DNA of 53,359 nucleotides. It comes from Muribaculaceae bacterium Isolate-002 (NCI). Lineage in GTDB: Bacteria; Bacteroidota; Bacteroidia; Bacteroidales; Muribaculaceae. Each line of letters starts with the position of its first letter. Position 1 is the stretch's first letter. A program made the position numbers and the translations under genes. The stretch covers positions 1-53,359 of the forward strand of contig SCEG01000018.1 of assembly GCA_004102805.1 (NCBI GenBank). The letters run 5' to 3'. The notes below the pieces were generated by a model, which saw nothing but the letters and a program-made list of their open reading frames with translations, had not been told where the DNA came from and did not search any database. Below, piece by piece: positions 25,828-33,393 of the stretch.

Positions 25828-27159
25828 ATGACTACGGCGGAGTTTGAACATATCATAGCCCGGTCGACGGCGGCTCTCGGCATAGAGCAACCGGCGAAAA
25901 TCGGAGTGGCACTGAGCGGCGGAGCCGACTCGGTGGCGCTGCTTTCGGCATACGTAAGGCTGGGATATGATGTCACTGCGCTCCACTGTGATTTTTCGCT
26001 TCGCGGAGACGAGAGCGACGGCGACCGTCATTTCTGCGAGGCGACAGCCGAGAGACTCGGCGCAAAGCTATGCCAGATAAAATTTGACACACAGGGGGAG
26101 CGGCGCAGCGGCGAGTCGGTTGAGATGGTTTGCCGCCGGCTGCGCTATGACTGGTTTGAGTCGCAGGCAAAAGCGCTTCGGCTTGACTATATCGCCCTGG
26201 GGCATCATTGCGAGGACTCGATAGAGACGATGCTTCTCAATCTGACACGCGGAAGCGGGCCCAAGGGCTTGTCAGGGATATCGCCCATGCGCGGCATGTA
26301 TATACGTCCGATGCTCGGGCTGAGCCGCAGTGACATCGAGGGATATCTGAAATCACTCGGCCAGAGCTACCGCACAGACTCGACCAATCTCGCCAATGAC
26401 TACCGCCGCAACGCACTGCGCAACATACTGATACCGCAATTATACGAGATAATACCGACGGCACAGGCCGGGATGCTGCGCACGGCAGAGGCGATGAGCC
26501 ACAGCGCCTGCATGATATCGACCTATCTGAGGTGGTGTGAAGAGCGCTATGTCAGCGGAGGCAAACTTGACATCGACGCCATGACGCGTGATGTCGATGA
26601 CATGCGCGGGACACTTTATATGCTGATACCGCAGGTGACAGGCTGCGAAGCGCGAATGGAGATTGTCGACCAGATACTGTCGGAGCCGGGCAACAGGTCG
26701 TCGCGTCTGTTTCCCGCAGGTGAGGGAAAGATGCTCGAGCTGCACCGTGGGGAACTTGAACTGTATGCCGAAGCTGATGACAGCGAATCGGCAATCACGC
26801 TTGAGGGCGACATACAATCGCCGTGCGGCATAAGAGTCACGACCGTGGATTTTGACGAGTTCGCTCGTACGCCAAAGAGCAACGACACGATGTGGCTTGA
26901 CGGCAGCGCAGTGGGCGGAGCGCATGAATTCAGCCTGCGCCATTGGCGCGAGGGTGACAGGATGCGGCCGTTCGGAGCTGCGGGGCAGAGACTTATAAGC
27001 GATATCTTTTCAGACCTGAAGATGTCGCGGTCGGACAAAAACCGGGCACTGATACTTACGATAGACGGCAAACCACTGTGGATTGTCGGGATAAGGGCAT
27101 CAAATATGTATCCGGTGGATGAGAATTCAAAAAAAATCATTAAATTGCAGGTTATATAA
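25828..27159 (+). CDS. tilS: tRNA(Ile)-lysidine synthetase
   Basis: 443 aa. The PP-loop motif SGGADSVALL begins at residue 30 in the N-terminal ATP-pyrophosphatase domain; GHHCEDSIETMLLNLTRGSG and the later YRRNALRNILIPQL are typical TilS blocks. The C-terminal domain (about 340-443) contains LRHWREGDRMRPFGAAGQRLISDIF. TilS ligates lysine to C34 of the CAU anticodon of tRNA-Ile2, converting it to read AUA; this is essential in most bacteria. It is followed after 21 nt by a deaminase gene, supporting an operon. Confidence 0.94.
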   Translation: MTTAEFEHIIARSTAALGIEQPAKIGVALSGGADSVALLSAYVRLGYDVTALHCDFSLRGDESDGDRHFCEATAERLGAKLCQIKFDTQGERRSGESVEMVCRRLRYDWFESQAKALRLDYIALGHHCEDSIETMLLNLTRGSGPKGLSGISPMRGMYIRPMLGLSRSDIEGYLKSLGQSYRTDSTNLANDYRRNALRNILIPQLYEIIPTAQAGMLRTAEAMSHSACMISTYLRWCEERYVSGGKLDIDAMTRDVDDMRGTLYMLIPQVTGCEARMEIVDQILSEPGNRSSRLFPAGEGKMLELHRGELELYAEADDSESAITLEGDIQSPCGIRVTTVDFDEFARTPKSNDTMWLDGSAVGGAHEFSLRHWREGDRMRPFGAAGQRLISDIFSDLKMSRSDKNRALILTIDGKPLWIVGIRASNMYPVDENSKKIIKLQVI

Positions 27160-27180
27160 CCAGTATAAAACAATACGATT

Positions 27181-27669
27181 ATGAATAAGGAATATTTCAG
27201 TGAGGCGGACGAACGCTTCATGCGACTTGCGTCGGAACTTGCATTCGACAATATAGACAAGGGCGGGGGTCCGTTCGGAGCGGTAATAGTGCGCGACGGC
27301 GAGATAGTATCGACAGGCGTCAATACGGTGACACTCACCAATGACCCCACGGCACACGCCGAAGTCAACGCCATCAGGGCAGCGTGCGCATCGGAGAAAA
27401 CATTTTCGCTCAAGGGTTGCACGGTGTACAGTTCGTGCGAACCGTGCCCGATGTGTCTTAGCGCGCTTTACTGGGCAGGAGTGAGCCGCATATATTACGG
27501 CAACACTCAGGCCGACGCCGACAGAATCAACTTCTCCGACCAGTTTATCTACCGAGAGCTCGACAAACCTAAGTCAGAGCGTATGATACCGTGCATCCAC
27601 ATGGAGAACGACTACAGCATACGCGCTTTCGAGAAATGGGCAGCCAAAGAGGACAAGACCGAATATTGA
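27181..27669 (+). CDS. Nucleoside/nucleobase deaminase, guanine deaminase-like
   Basis: 162 aa cytidine-deaminase-fold protein. Zn2+ site: HAE (H59, E61) and PCPMC (C89, C92). The N-terminal GGGPFGAVIVRDG and the C-terminal helices with NFSDQFIYRELDKP and the final acidic residues resemble Bacillus GuaD (guanine to xanthine) more than TadA, which acts on tRNA adenosine and usually is followed by a conserved basic end. The assignment to guanine deaminase is therefore probable but not certain. It is cytoplasmic and lies in the sufS-tilS run. Confidence 0.82.
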   Translation: MNKEYFSEADERFMRLASELAFDNIDKGGGPFGAVIVRDGEIVSTGVNTVTLTNDPTAHAEVNAIRAACASEKTFSLKGCTVYSSCEPCPMCLSALYWAGVSRIYYGNTQADADRINFSDQFIYRELDKPKSERMIPCIHMENDYSIRAFEKWAAKEDKTEY

Positions 27670-27705
27670 TCGCGTGACGGCAAAGAAAGCAATTGAAATC
27701 ACGAG

Positions 27706-28701
27706 ATGAAAGATACGGCAGTCATCATACTAAACTGGAACGGCGCAGATATGATGCGCCGTTTTCTGCCCGAGGTTGTGCGGAGCACTCCTGCCGAAGA
27801 GGCGGATGTCATCGTTGCAGACAACGGAAGCACGGACAATTCACTGCAAGTGCTTGCGGAGGAATTTCCGTCGGTAAAAGTCATAGTGCTGGATAAGAAC
27901 TACGGATTTGCCGAGGGATATAACCGGGCGCTGGCGTCAGTGGAACATGAATATGCGGTGCTTCTTAACAGCGATGTGGCGACATCCGACGGGTGGCTCG
28001 ACGCGCTGAAGGCAGAGATGCGCGACAATGCCGACGTGGCGGCCTGCCAGCCGAAGATATTGTCGGCAGAGCGACGCAATATGTTTGAATATGCCGGAGC
28101 ATGCGGGGGATATATCGACCGACACGGGTATCCGTATTGCCGCGGGCGCATATTCGGCAGTGTCGAGGAGGACCGCGGACAATATGACACCCCGGCCGAT
28201 GTGGCATGGGCCTCTGGCGCGGCGCTAATGGTGCGTCGCAAGGAGTATCTTGCAGCCGGCGGGCTTGACGGGGCGTTTTTCGCCCACATGGAGGAGATAG
28301 ACCTCTGCTGGCGACTGCGTCTGAGAGGCTTCAGGGTGCGTGTCGTGCCGGCATCGAAAGTATATCATCTGGGAGGAGGCTCGCTGCCTGCGGGCAATCC
28401 TCGAAAGACGTATCTGAATTTCCGCAACAATCTGCTGATGCTCTACAAGAACCTGCCTCACAAGGGGCGCAGAAAGGCGCTTATCGTGAGGCGTCTGCTT
28501 GACACAATCGCCTGGGCGAAATCGGTAGCGACGCTCCAATGGGGCGATGCCGTCGCCATATTGCGGGCGCACCGTGATTTCCGTCGCATGAAGCGCGCAT
28601 ACGACGGCCTCCCCTCCCCTACGGCAAATCTCATAAGCGGAGAGCCGGACATACTGACATCATATTATCTGAAAGGGAAGAAAGAGTATTCCCGACTGTG
28701 A
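27706..28701 (+). CDS. Family 2 glycosyltransferase (rhamnosyltransferase-like)
   Basis: 331 aa GT-A fold enzyme. The N-terminus VIILNWNGAD, the nucleotide-sugar segment VADNGSTDNS (37-46), LLNSDVATSDGW (metal-binding equivalent), ASGAALMVRR and the acceptor/base region HMEEIDLCWRLRLRGFR are typical of GT2 dTDP-rhamnosyl- or related transferases. The C-terminal part (about 235-331) is basic and amphipathic, probably touching the membrane. The acceptor is unknown; such enzymes build lipopolysaccharide or other surface glycans. The next gene starts 1 nt after its stop, so the two are cotranscribed. Confidence 0.88.
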   Translation: MKDTAVIILNWNGADMMRRFLPEVVRSTPAEEADVIVADNGSTDNSLQVLAEEFPSVKVIVLDKNYGFAEGYNRALASVEHEYAVLLNSDVATSDGWLDALKAEMRDNADVAACQPKILSAERRNMFEYAGACGGYIDRHGYPYCRGRIFGSVEEDRGQYDTPADVAWASGAALMVRRKEYLAAGGLDGAFFAHMEEIDLCWRLRLRGFRVRVVPASKVYHLGGGSLPAGNPRKTYLNFRNNLLMLYKNLPHKGRRKALIVRRLLDTIAWAKSVATLQWGDAVAILRAHRDFRRMKRAYDGLPSPTANLISGEPDILTSYYLKGKKEYSRL

Positions 28702-28702
28702 C

Positions 28703-29515
28703 ATGAATGCAATCGAATATATCACCGACATAAATGACCCGCGGACAGCAATGTTCACGAGTCTGACCGAGGCGCAGCTGCGCAACAGACTTAATCCTGA
28801 CGAGGGGCTTTTCATAGCCGAGAGTCCGAAAGTGATACATGTGGCACTTGATGCCGGATACACGCCGGTGGCACTGCTTTGTGAGGAGCGCCATATCGAG
28901 GGTGACGCGGCGGAAATCATTGCCCGTGCGCCCGGGATGACAGTCTACACAGGCAGCCGCGATACACTTGCCTCGATAACGGGATATAAGCTGACACGCG
29001 GAGTGCTGTGCGCGATGCGCCGGCGCGCGATGCCGACGGTGGATGATATATGTTACGGTGCGCGCAGGGTTGTGGTGATAGACGGGGTGACCGACACGAC
29101 TAACATCGGCGCTATATTCCGGTCGGCAGCGGCGTTAGGAATAGACGGAGTGTTGCTGACGCGGACATCGTGTGATCCGCTCAACCGGCGGAGCATACGC
29201 GTGTCGATGGGTTCGGTGTTTTTAGTGCCGTGGACATGGATTGACGATCCGGTGGCCGATCTGCACAAGGCAGGATTTACGACAGCCGCAATGGCGCTGA
29301 CCGATAATTCGGTGCCGATTGACGACGCGGAACTGAACGCGACGGAGCGTCTGGCCATAATAATGGGCACAGAGGGAGACGGGCTGGCACATGATGTGAT
29401 AGCCGGCGCTGACTATGTGGCACGGATACCGATGGCACACGGTGTTGACTCGCTGAATGTGGCTGCGGCTGCGGCTGTGGCGTTCTGGCAGCTGAGGGCG
29501 CTGCAGAACTCATAA
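28703..29515 (+). CDS. SpoU/TrmH-family RNA 2'-O-methyltransferase
   Basis: 270 aa SPOUT enzyme. Motif 1 is seen in GVTDTTNIGAIFRSAAALGI, motif 2 in IMGTEGDGL, motif 3 in IPMAHGVDSLNVAAAAAV, which form the knotted SAM-binding site. The N-terminal ~95 residues resemble the substrate-binding domain of 23S rRNA-type TrmH relatives. It methylates a ribose 2'-OH in rRNA or tRNA; the exact nucleotide is not predictable here. The gene ends the plus-strand run and is convergent with DUF4491. Confidence 0.88.
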   Translation: MNAIEYITDINDPRTAMFTSLTEAQLRNRLNPDEGLFIAESPKVIHVALDAGYTPVALLCEERHIEGDAAEIIARAPGMTVYTGSRDTLASITGYKLTRGVLCAMRRRAMPTVDDICYGARRVVVIDGVTDTTNIGAIFRSAAALGIDGVLLTRTSCDPLNRRSIRVSMGSVFLVPWTWIDDPVADLHKAGFTTAAMALTDNSVPIDDAELNATERLAIIMGTEGDGLAHDVIAGADYVARIPMAHGVDSLNVAAAAAVAFWQLRALQNS

Positions 29516-29563
29516 AAATGTGAGGTTGTAAAATGCCCTTGCGTGATGGTGTATGAATAGATG

Positions 29564-29884
29564 TCAGTCAGGGTATTGGGCGCTGCGCCGCGGATTTTTC
29601 GGAAACCAGCCTTTGATGACGCGTTCACGCTGCTCGAATAGCTCCTTTATGGTCCAGAATGATGAGAAACCGAACACCCCGAGTATGCTTGACCAGAAGA
29701 CGTCGGCAATTATCACAGATGAGGCGACGGCTGCGATGCCGACGAGGAGGAATATCCACCAGGGGCGTGTGCCGAAATGATATTCAGTCTTTATGACTAC
29801 AGGGTGGAAGAAACCTATGATAAGGAATGTAGCGAGACCGATTGCGGGTCCGAGGAGATGATATTGATCCAGAAATTGTGTCAT
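29564..29884 (-). CDS. DUF4491 small membrane protein
   Basis: 106 aa when started at MTQFLDQYHLLGP (ATG at 29884); an open frame extends further upstream but that part does not look like the family. Three membrane helices are visible (about 10-26, 37-55, 60-76), followed by FSSFWTIKELFEQRERVIKGWFPKNP, the conserved cytoplasmic end. DUF4491 is common in Bacteroidetes and uncharacterised. It follows the muramidase gene by 13 nt. Confidence 0.85.
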   Translation of the reverse strand: MTQFLDQYHLLGPAIGLATFLIIGFFHPVVIKTEYHFGTRPWWIFLLVGIAAVASSVIIADVFWSSILGVFGFSSFWTIKELFEQRERVIKGWFPKNPRRSAQYPD

Positions 29885-29897
29885 AATATAGGAAACG

Positions 29898-30656
29898 TTA
29901 TTTTTTAAAACGTTTGTAAGCGGCTGCCATTTTTGTGTGGTAGTGTTGTTTTTTATAGCCGGGACCGTTGTAGCGCAGTGAAAAGGCAGCCCAATCTTTT
30001 TGCTGAATGAAGCGGACAAGGTTGCGGGCGCGACAGAAGGCGGCAAAGAGTTTGAGCTGGTCGCGCTCCGAGCGGTTCATCAGAGCGCAAAATTCATCGA
30101 CGCTCTCACAGCCGCATAGTTTCCAGTTGAAACCTCCGATCTGAAACATGCCCCAGAAGCAGCTTTCGAGAGCCGACTCCCGGTCGATCTCAATTGCAGC
30201 TTCGAGCCGTGCATATTGTGCAGCCTGGGTCGAGCCATATTTTTTGACGTCGGGTGAACGGAATATGAGTGGCTGACGTTTGCGTGCATCCGAGAGATTC
30301 ACATTGTGACGCGGGGCATAGGTACGGTAGATCGACAGGTCGAAATTGATGATTGCCTTTCCTTTTTTCCAAAATCCCAGATGTCGGCTTCCGGTTTCGA
30401 TATCGACAACCGCTTTTATAGCAGCAACCTCGACATCGAGCTCGGCGGCAACTTCGGCGTAGTCGTCATCGGTAAGACGATCCCAAGAGGCTCCGATGTC
30501 GCTATCGGGCAGGCGATACCAATGGGAGAAGTAGGCGGAATCGAGCCAAATCTCACATTCGGCCATTGAATATTCGATAAAAGGCTCTGCACCCGACTGC
30601 GGGATCGCCGCTACCGGGGACAGAGCCAGAAGAGTTATAGCACCGAGACGTTTCAC
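29898..30656 (-). CDS. Secreted N-acetylmuramidase family protein (peptidoglycan hydrolase)
   Basis: 252 aa. A signal peptide (about 1-23) precedes a helical N-terminal part with YAEVAAELDVEVAAIKAVVDIE and then the muramidase domain: the probable catalytic Glu in DIETGSRHLGFW, the FDLSIYRTYAPRHN segment, SCFWGMFQIGGFNWKLCG and the C-terminal WAAFSLRYNGPGYKKQHY. This resembles the DUF3380/N-acetylmuramidase family usually seen in phage endolysins and cell wall enzymes. Its first codon overlaps the last 4 nt of pepD. Confidence 0.82.
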   Translation of the reverse strand: MKRLGAITLLALSPVAAIPQSGAEPFIEYSMAECEIWLDSAYFSHWYRLPDSDIGASWDRLTDDDYAEVAAELDVEVAAIKAVVDIETGSRHLGFWKKGKAIINFDLSIYRTYAPRHNVNLSDARKRQPLIFRSPDVKKYGSTQAAQYARLEAAIEIDRESALESCFWGMFQIGGFNWKLCGCESVDEFCALMNRSERDQLKLFAAFCRARNLVRFIQQKDWAAFSLRYNGPGYKKQHYHTKMAAAYKRFKK

Positions 30657-32110
30657 TTGATGTCGGCGACTTTCTCAAGTATGCGGCGCAGTTGCTGCCA
30701 GAAGCGTTCGACAGCGGGGATGAACATCTTCTCTGATGGGGAGTGCACATCTCGCAAAGTCGGGCCGAACGACACCATGTCGAGTTCGGGATATACAGAT
30801 TTAAACAGACCGCATTCGAGGCCGGCGTGTATGGCTTTAATTGCGGGCTTTACGCCATAGAGTTCCTCGTAGGCATCGGAAGCTATTTTCATTATCGGTG
30901 AGTTCATGTCGGGCTGCCATCCGGGGTAGCCGTCGCCGTGGGTGACGTGAGCTCCGGCGAGTGTGAACACAGCCTCAACCTGGTTGGCGATATCCCATTT
31001 ACGCGATTCGACAGAGCTTCGCTGCGAGGTGGTGATAATAATCTCGTTGTCGGATTTCATTTTTACGGCAGCGAGGTTGGTAGATGTCTCGACGAGCCCT
31101 TCGAGGTCGCGGCTCATTGACACGACGCCGTGGGGTGCGCAGTAGATGGCGCGGATAAGGTTGATTGACGTGCGAGAGTCGATGCTGAACTCGGGACGGT
31201 CGACGCTCTCCATGTCTATTTCAAGCGTCGGCTCGATGCCGGCGTATTCGTTGGCTATCTCGGCGGCGTAGTTGTTGAGGGCGATGCGGACATCTTCTTT
31301 TTTAGATGTGTGGACACCGACTATGGCATGAGCGGCACGGGGTATGGCGTTGCGGAGGTTTCCGCCGTCGAATTCGGCCACAGACACTTCATGCTGCGTG
31401 GTGAGATTCCAGAGGAAGCGGGCAAGGAGTTTGTTGGCGTTGGCGCGTCCGAGGTGAATGTCGCCGCCGGAGTGTCCGCCGAGACCGTTCTTAACTTCAA
31501 TTCTGAAATACTGGTAGTCGGTCGGGGCCATAGAGCGCTCGTATTTGAATATTGCAGTGGTGTCGACACCGCCGGCGCAACCGATGAATACCTCGGCATC
31601 GTCCTCGGAATCAAGGTTGAGGAGAATCTTGCCGTGTATCATGTCTTTTCCGAGATTTATGGCGCCTGTCATGCCTGTTTCCTCATCGACAGTGACGAGC
31701 ACTTCGAGGGGACCGTGAACCAGGGTGTCGTCGATAAGAGCAGCGAGCGAAGCAGCCACACCGATGCCGTTGTCGGCTCCGAGCGTGGTGCCGTCGGCAC
31801 GCACCCAGTCGCCGTCGACGATTGTCGTAATGGGGTTGTTTTCAAAGTCAAAACCTTTGTGGTTGCTTTCGCAGACCATGTCCATGTGGCCCTGCATTAT
31901 AACAATGGGGGCGTTTTCATGACCGGGCGTTGCGGGCTTGCGCAACACGACGTTGCCGACTTCGTCGGTCTGTGCTTCTATATTATGTTTTGCAGCGAAG
32001 TCGAGAAGGTACTGACGTATTTTTTCCTCTTTCTTCGAGGGGCGGGGAATTTTTGTAATCTCATCGAAAATGCTGAATACGATTTTCGGGTCAAGGTCTT
32101 TTACTTCCAT
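30653..32110 (-). CDS. pepD: Aminoacyl-histidine dipeptidase (Xaa-His dipeptidase, M20 family)
   Basis: 485 aa. Metal ligands and catalytic residues lie in VIMQGHMDMVCE, TLGADNGIGVAA, VTVDEETGMTGA (catalytic Glu pair), LNLDSEDDAEVFIGCAGG, NGLGGHSGGDIH and AIHAGLECGLF. The lid/dimerisation domain lies between about 185 and 390. It is a cytosolic two-zinc peptidase that degrades dipeptides such as carnosine and others. The coding region ends overlapping the muramidase start. An imperfect promoter (GATATTTG) is at 32163-32170 on this strand. Confidence 0.94.
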   Translation of the reverse strand: MEVKDLDPKIVFSIFDEITKIPRPSKKEEKIRQYLLDFAAKHNIEAQTDEVGNVVLRKPATPGHENAPIVIMQGHMDMVCESNHKGFDFENNPITTIVDGDWVRADGTTLGADNGIGVAASLAALIDDTLVHGPLEVLVTVDEETGMTGAINLGKDMIHGKILLNLDSEDDAEVFIGCAGGVDTTAIFKYERSMAPTDYQYFRIEVKNGLGGHSGGDIHLGRANANKLLARFLWNLTTQHEVSVAEFDGGNLRNAIPRAAHAIVGVHTSKKEDVRIALNNYAAEIANEYAGIEPTLEIDMESVDRPEFSIDSRTSINLIRAIYCAPHGVVSMSRDLEGLVETSTNLAAVKMKSDNEIIITTSQRSSVESRKWDIANQVEAVFTLAGAHVTHGDGYPGWQPDMNSPIMKIASDAYEELYGVKPAIKAIHAGLECGLFKSVYPELDMVSFGPTLRDVHSPSEKMFIPAVERFWQQLRRILEKVADIK

Positions 32111-32264
32111 AATCTTTAAATTTTATGGTATTAATACTGATATGAATGTTAAGTTGTATTTACAAATATCGCCGAATAAAAAAAAGATGTTAAAAACGGC
32201 TGATATCCGCTGACTAAGTTACAAAAATAAAATGATATTCTGCAAATAATTCTACTTTCTTTCA

Positions 32265-32272
32265 TATATTTG
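32265..32272 (+). promoter_or_regulatory. -7 element of the small membrane protein/OmpH-like operon
   Basis: TATATTTG, 19 nt before the ATG at 32292, so the leader would be very short (about 12 nt). The -33 region is weak (TTCTG). Confidence 0.5.
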
Positions 32273-32291
32273 CACGTCGATTTTTATCACA

Positions 32292-32480
32292 ATGGTCAAA
32301 ACATTAGTAATAACAGTAATATTGACAGCGATAGCCATTGTGGCGCTGGGCGTAAGGGTGCTGTTTGTAAAAAACGGGAAATTCCCTTCGGGTCATGCCC
32401 ATGAAATCGAGGAGCGCCGCCGCTCTGCCCGAAAGAAGGCGGAACAACACAAAAAAGGAAAACAGAACATTAACCTATAA
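32292..32480 (+). CDS. Small single-pass membrane protein, uncharacterised
   Basis: 62 aa. One hydrophobic helix (about 5-27) is followed by FVKNGKFPSGHAHE and a very basic Lys/Arg tail. The same arrangement (helix, then KFPSGHxH) occurs in short Bacteroidetes proteins of unknown function. A consensus promoter directly upstream and an adjacent cotranscribed lipoprotein gene (11 nt away) support a real gene. Confidence 0.7.
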   Translation: MVKTLVITVILTAIAIVALGVRVLFVKNGKFPSGHAHEIEERRRSARKKAEQHKKGKQNINL

Positions 32481-32490
32481 AAAATTAAAC

Positions 32491-33087
32491 ATGAAGAAAT
32501 CAGCACTTCTTGCAGCTGCCATTATCGCATCCGCTGTCACTGTAACCTCATGCGGCAGTGACAATGGAGCAGGAAATGACAAAGAAACAACTCCAGTAAA
32601 AGAGGCAGTCGAAGGCTCTACAAACATACGTTGGTATGACCTCGACTCAGTATCCAACAACTACAAGCTTGTTGAACTGCTCAATTCGGAGGCTGAAGCG
32701 GCAATGAATTCGTATCAAAGCTTTGCCCGCCAGAAAAGCTCGGAAATAGCTGCCCTTCAGAAAAAGATAGAGGACAAGATGCGCAACAACGGGTATCTGT
32801 CAGAGGAAAGCTACAACAATGACATGCGCGACTACCAGACAAAGGCAACAAACGCGCAGAACGCGATAGCACAGCGTGAGCAGCAGATTGCAGAGCAGGC
32901 CGCCAGCCAGCAGAAGCAGTTGCTCGACTCGCTTGAGAACTTCCTCAATGACTATGCAACAGGCAAGGGATTTGATGTAATCCTCATCAAGACACCCGGC
33001 ACACATCTCGCGCCCGAACTTGACATCACAAAAGATATCATCTCGGGTCTCAACGCCCGCTACAAGGCTCCCGAAGAGACTAAGTAA
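32491..33087 (+). CDS. OmpH/Skp-family periplasmic chaperone-like lipoprotein
   Basis: 198 aa from ATG 32491; a longer frame from 32395 overlaps the upstream gene and lacks a signal. Lipoprotein signal with lipobox TVTSCGSD (Cys21). Residues about 60-160 form the long antiparallel coiled coil of Skp/OmpH, rich in Gln/Ala/Glu (EIAALQKKIEDKM, AIAQREQQIAEQAAS). The end, GKGFDVILIKTPGTHLAPELDIT, matches the small beta domain of Skp-like proteins. Such proteins hold unfolded outer-membrane proteins in the periplasm; here it is membrane-tethered. A strong terminator follows. Confidence 0.85.
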   Translation: MKKSALLAAAIIASAVTVTSCGSDNGAGNDKETTPVKEAVEGSTNIRWYDLDSVSNNYKLVELLNSEAEAAMNSYQSFARQKSSEIAALQKKIEDKMRNNGYLSEESYNNDMRDYQTKATNAQNAIAQREQQIAEQAASQQKQLLDSLENFLNDYATGKGFDVILIKTPGTHLAPELDITKDIISGLNARYKAPEETK

Positions 33088-33115
33088 TCCGTTTTTAACA
33101 TAATGAAAGCTCATG

Positions 33116-33155
33116 GCTGCGCCGTAAAAATAAATTACGGCGCAGCTTATTTTTT
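33116..33155 (+). terminator. Terminator of the OmpH-like operon
   Basis: GCTGCGCCGTAA (33116-33127) pairs perfectly with TTACGGCGCAGC (33135-33146), followed by TTATTTTTT. Confidence 0.9.
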
Positions 33156-33202
33156 AAAGCAACGGGGTCAAGTGTGTCGGGCGGGGTGTGGCAGGCCAAA
33201 TG

Positions 33203-33345
33203 CTATGATATATACCACGGTGCGCCTTTCCCGGGCTTATGATGCCGGGACGACAGGAGACCGGGGTCTCCGCACGCTGCGCGTTCTGCGAACTCCGGTT
33301 AATCACAAACCCGAGCCTCCGGCTCTCTGCGGGCGAGGCGGGAGA
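33203..33345. repeat. Dispersed intergenic repeat, copy B of type 2
   Basis: The block with CCGGGCTTATGATGCCGGG, GACCGGGGTCTCCGC, CCGGTTAATC (33295-33304) and CCCGAGCCTCCGGCTCT fills the gap before the C10 protease gene. CCGGTTAATC plus CCCGAGCCTCCG is shared with 12404-12432. Internal palindromes (CCCGGGC..., GAGCC/GGCTC) allow folding. No credible gene. Confidence 0.55.
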
Positions 33346-33393
33346 TTTGTCGCTGTTGTGGTGAAATGTCATAAATACAGATTCTTTTCAAAA

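Noticed and set aside
29885..30046. Longer N-terminus of the DUF4491 protein
   Set aside because: The extension overlaps the muramidase gene and is unlike the family; MTQFLDQYH is the usual beginning.
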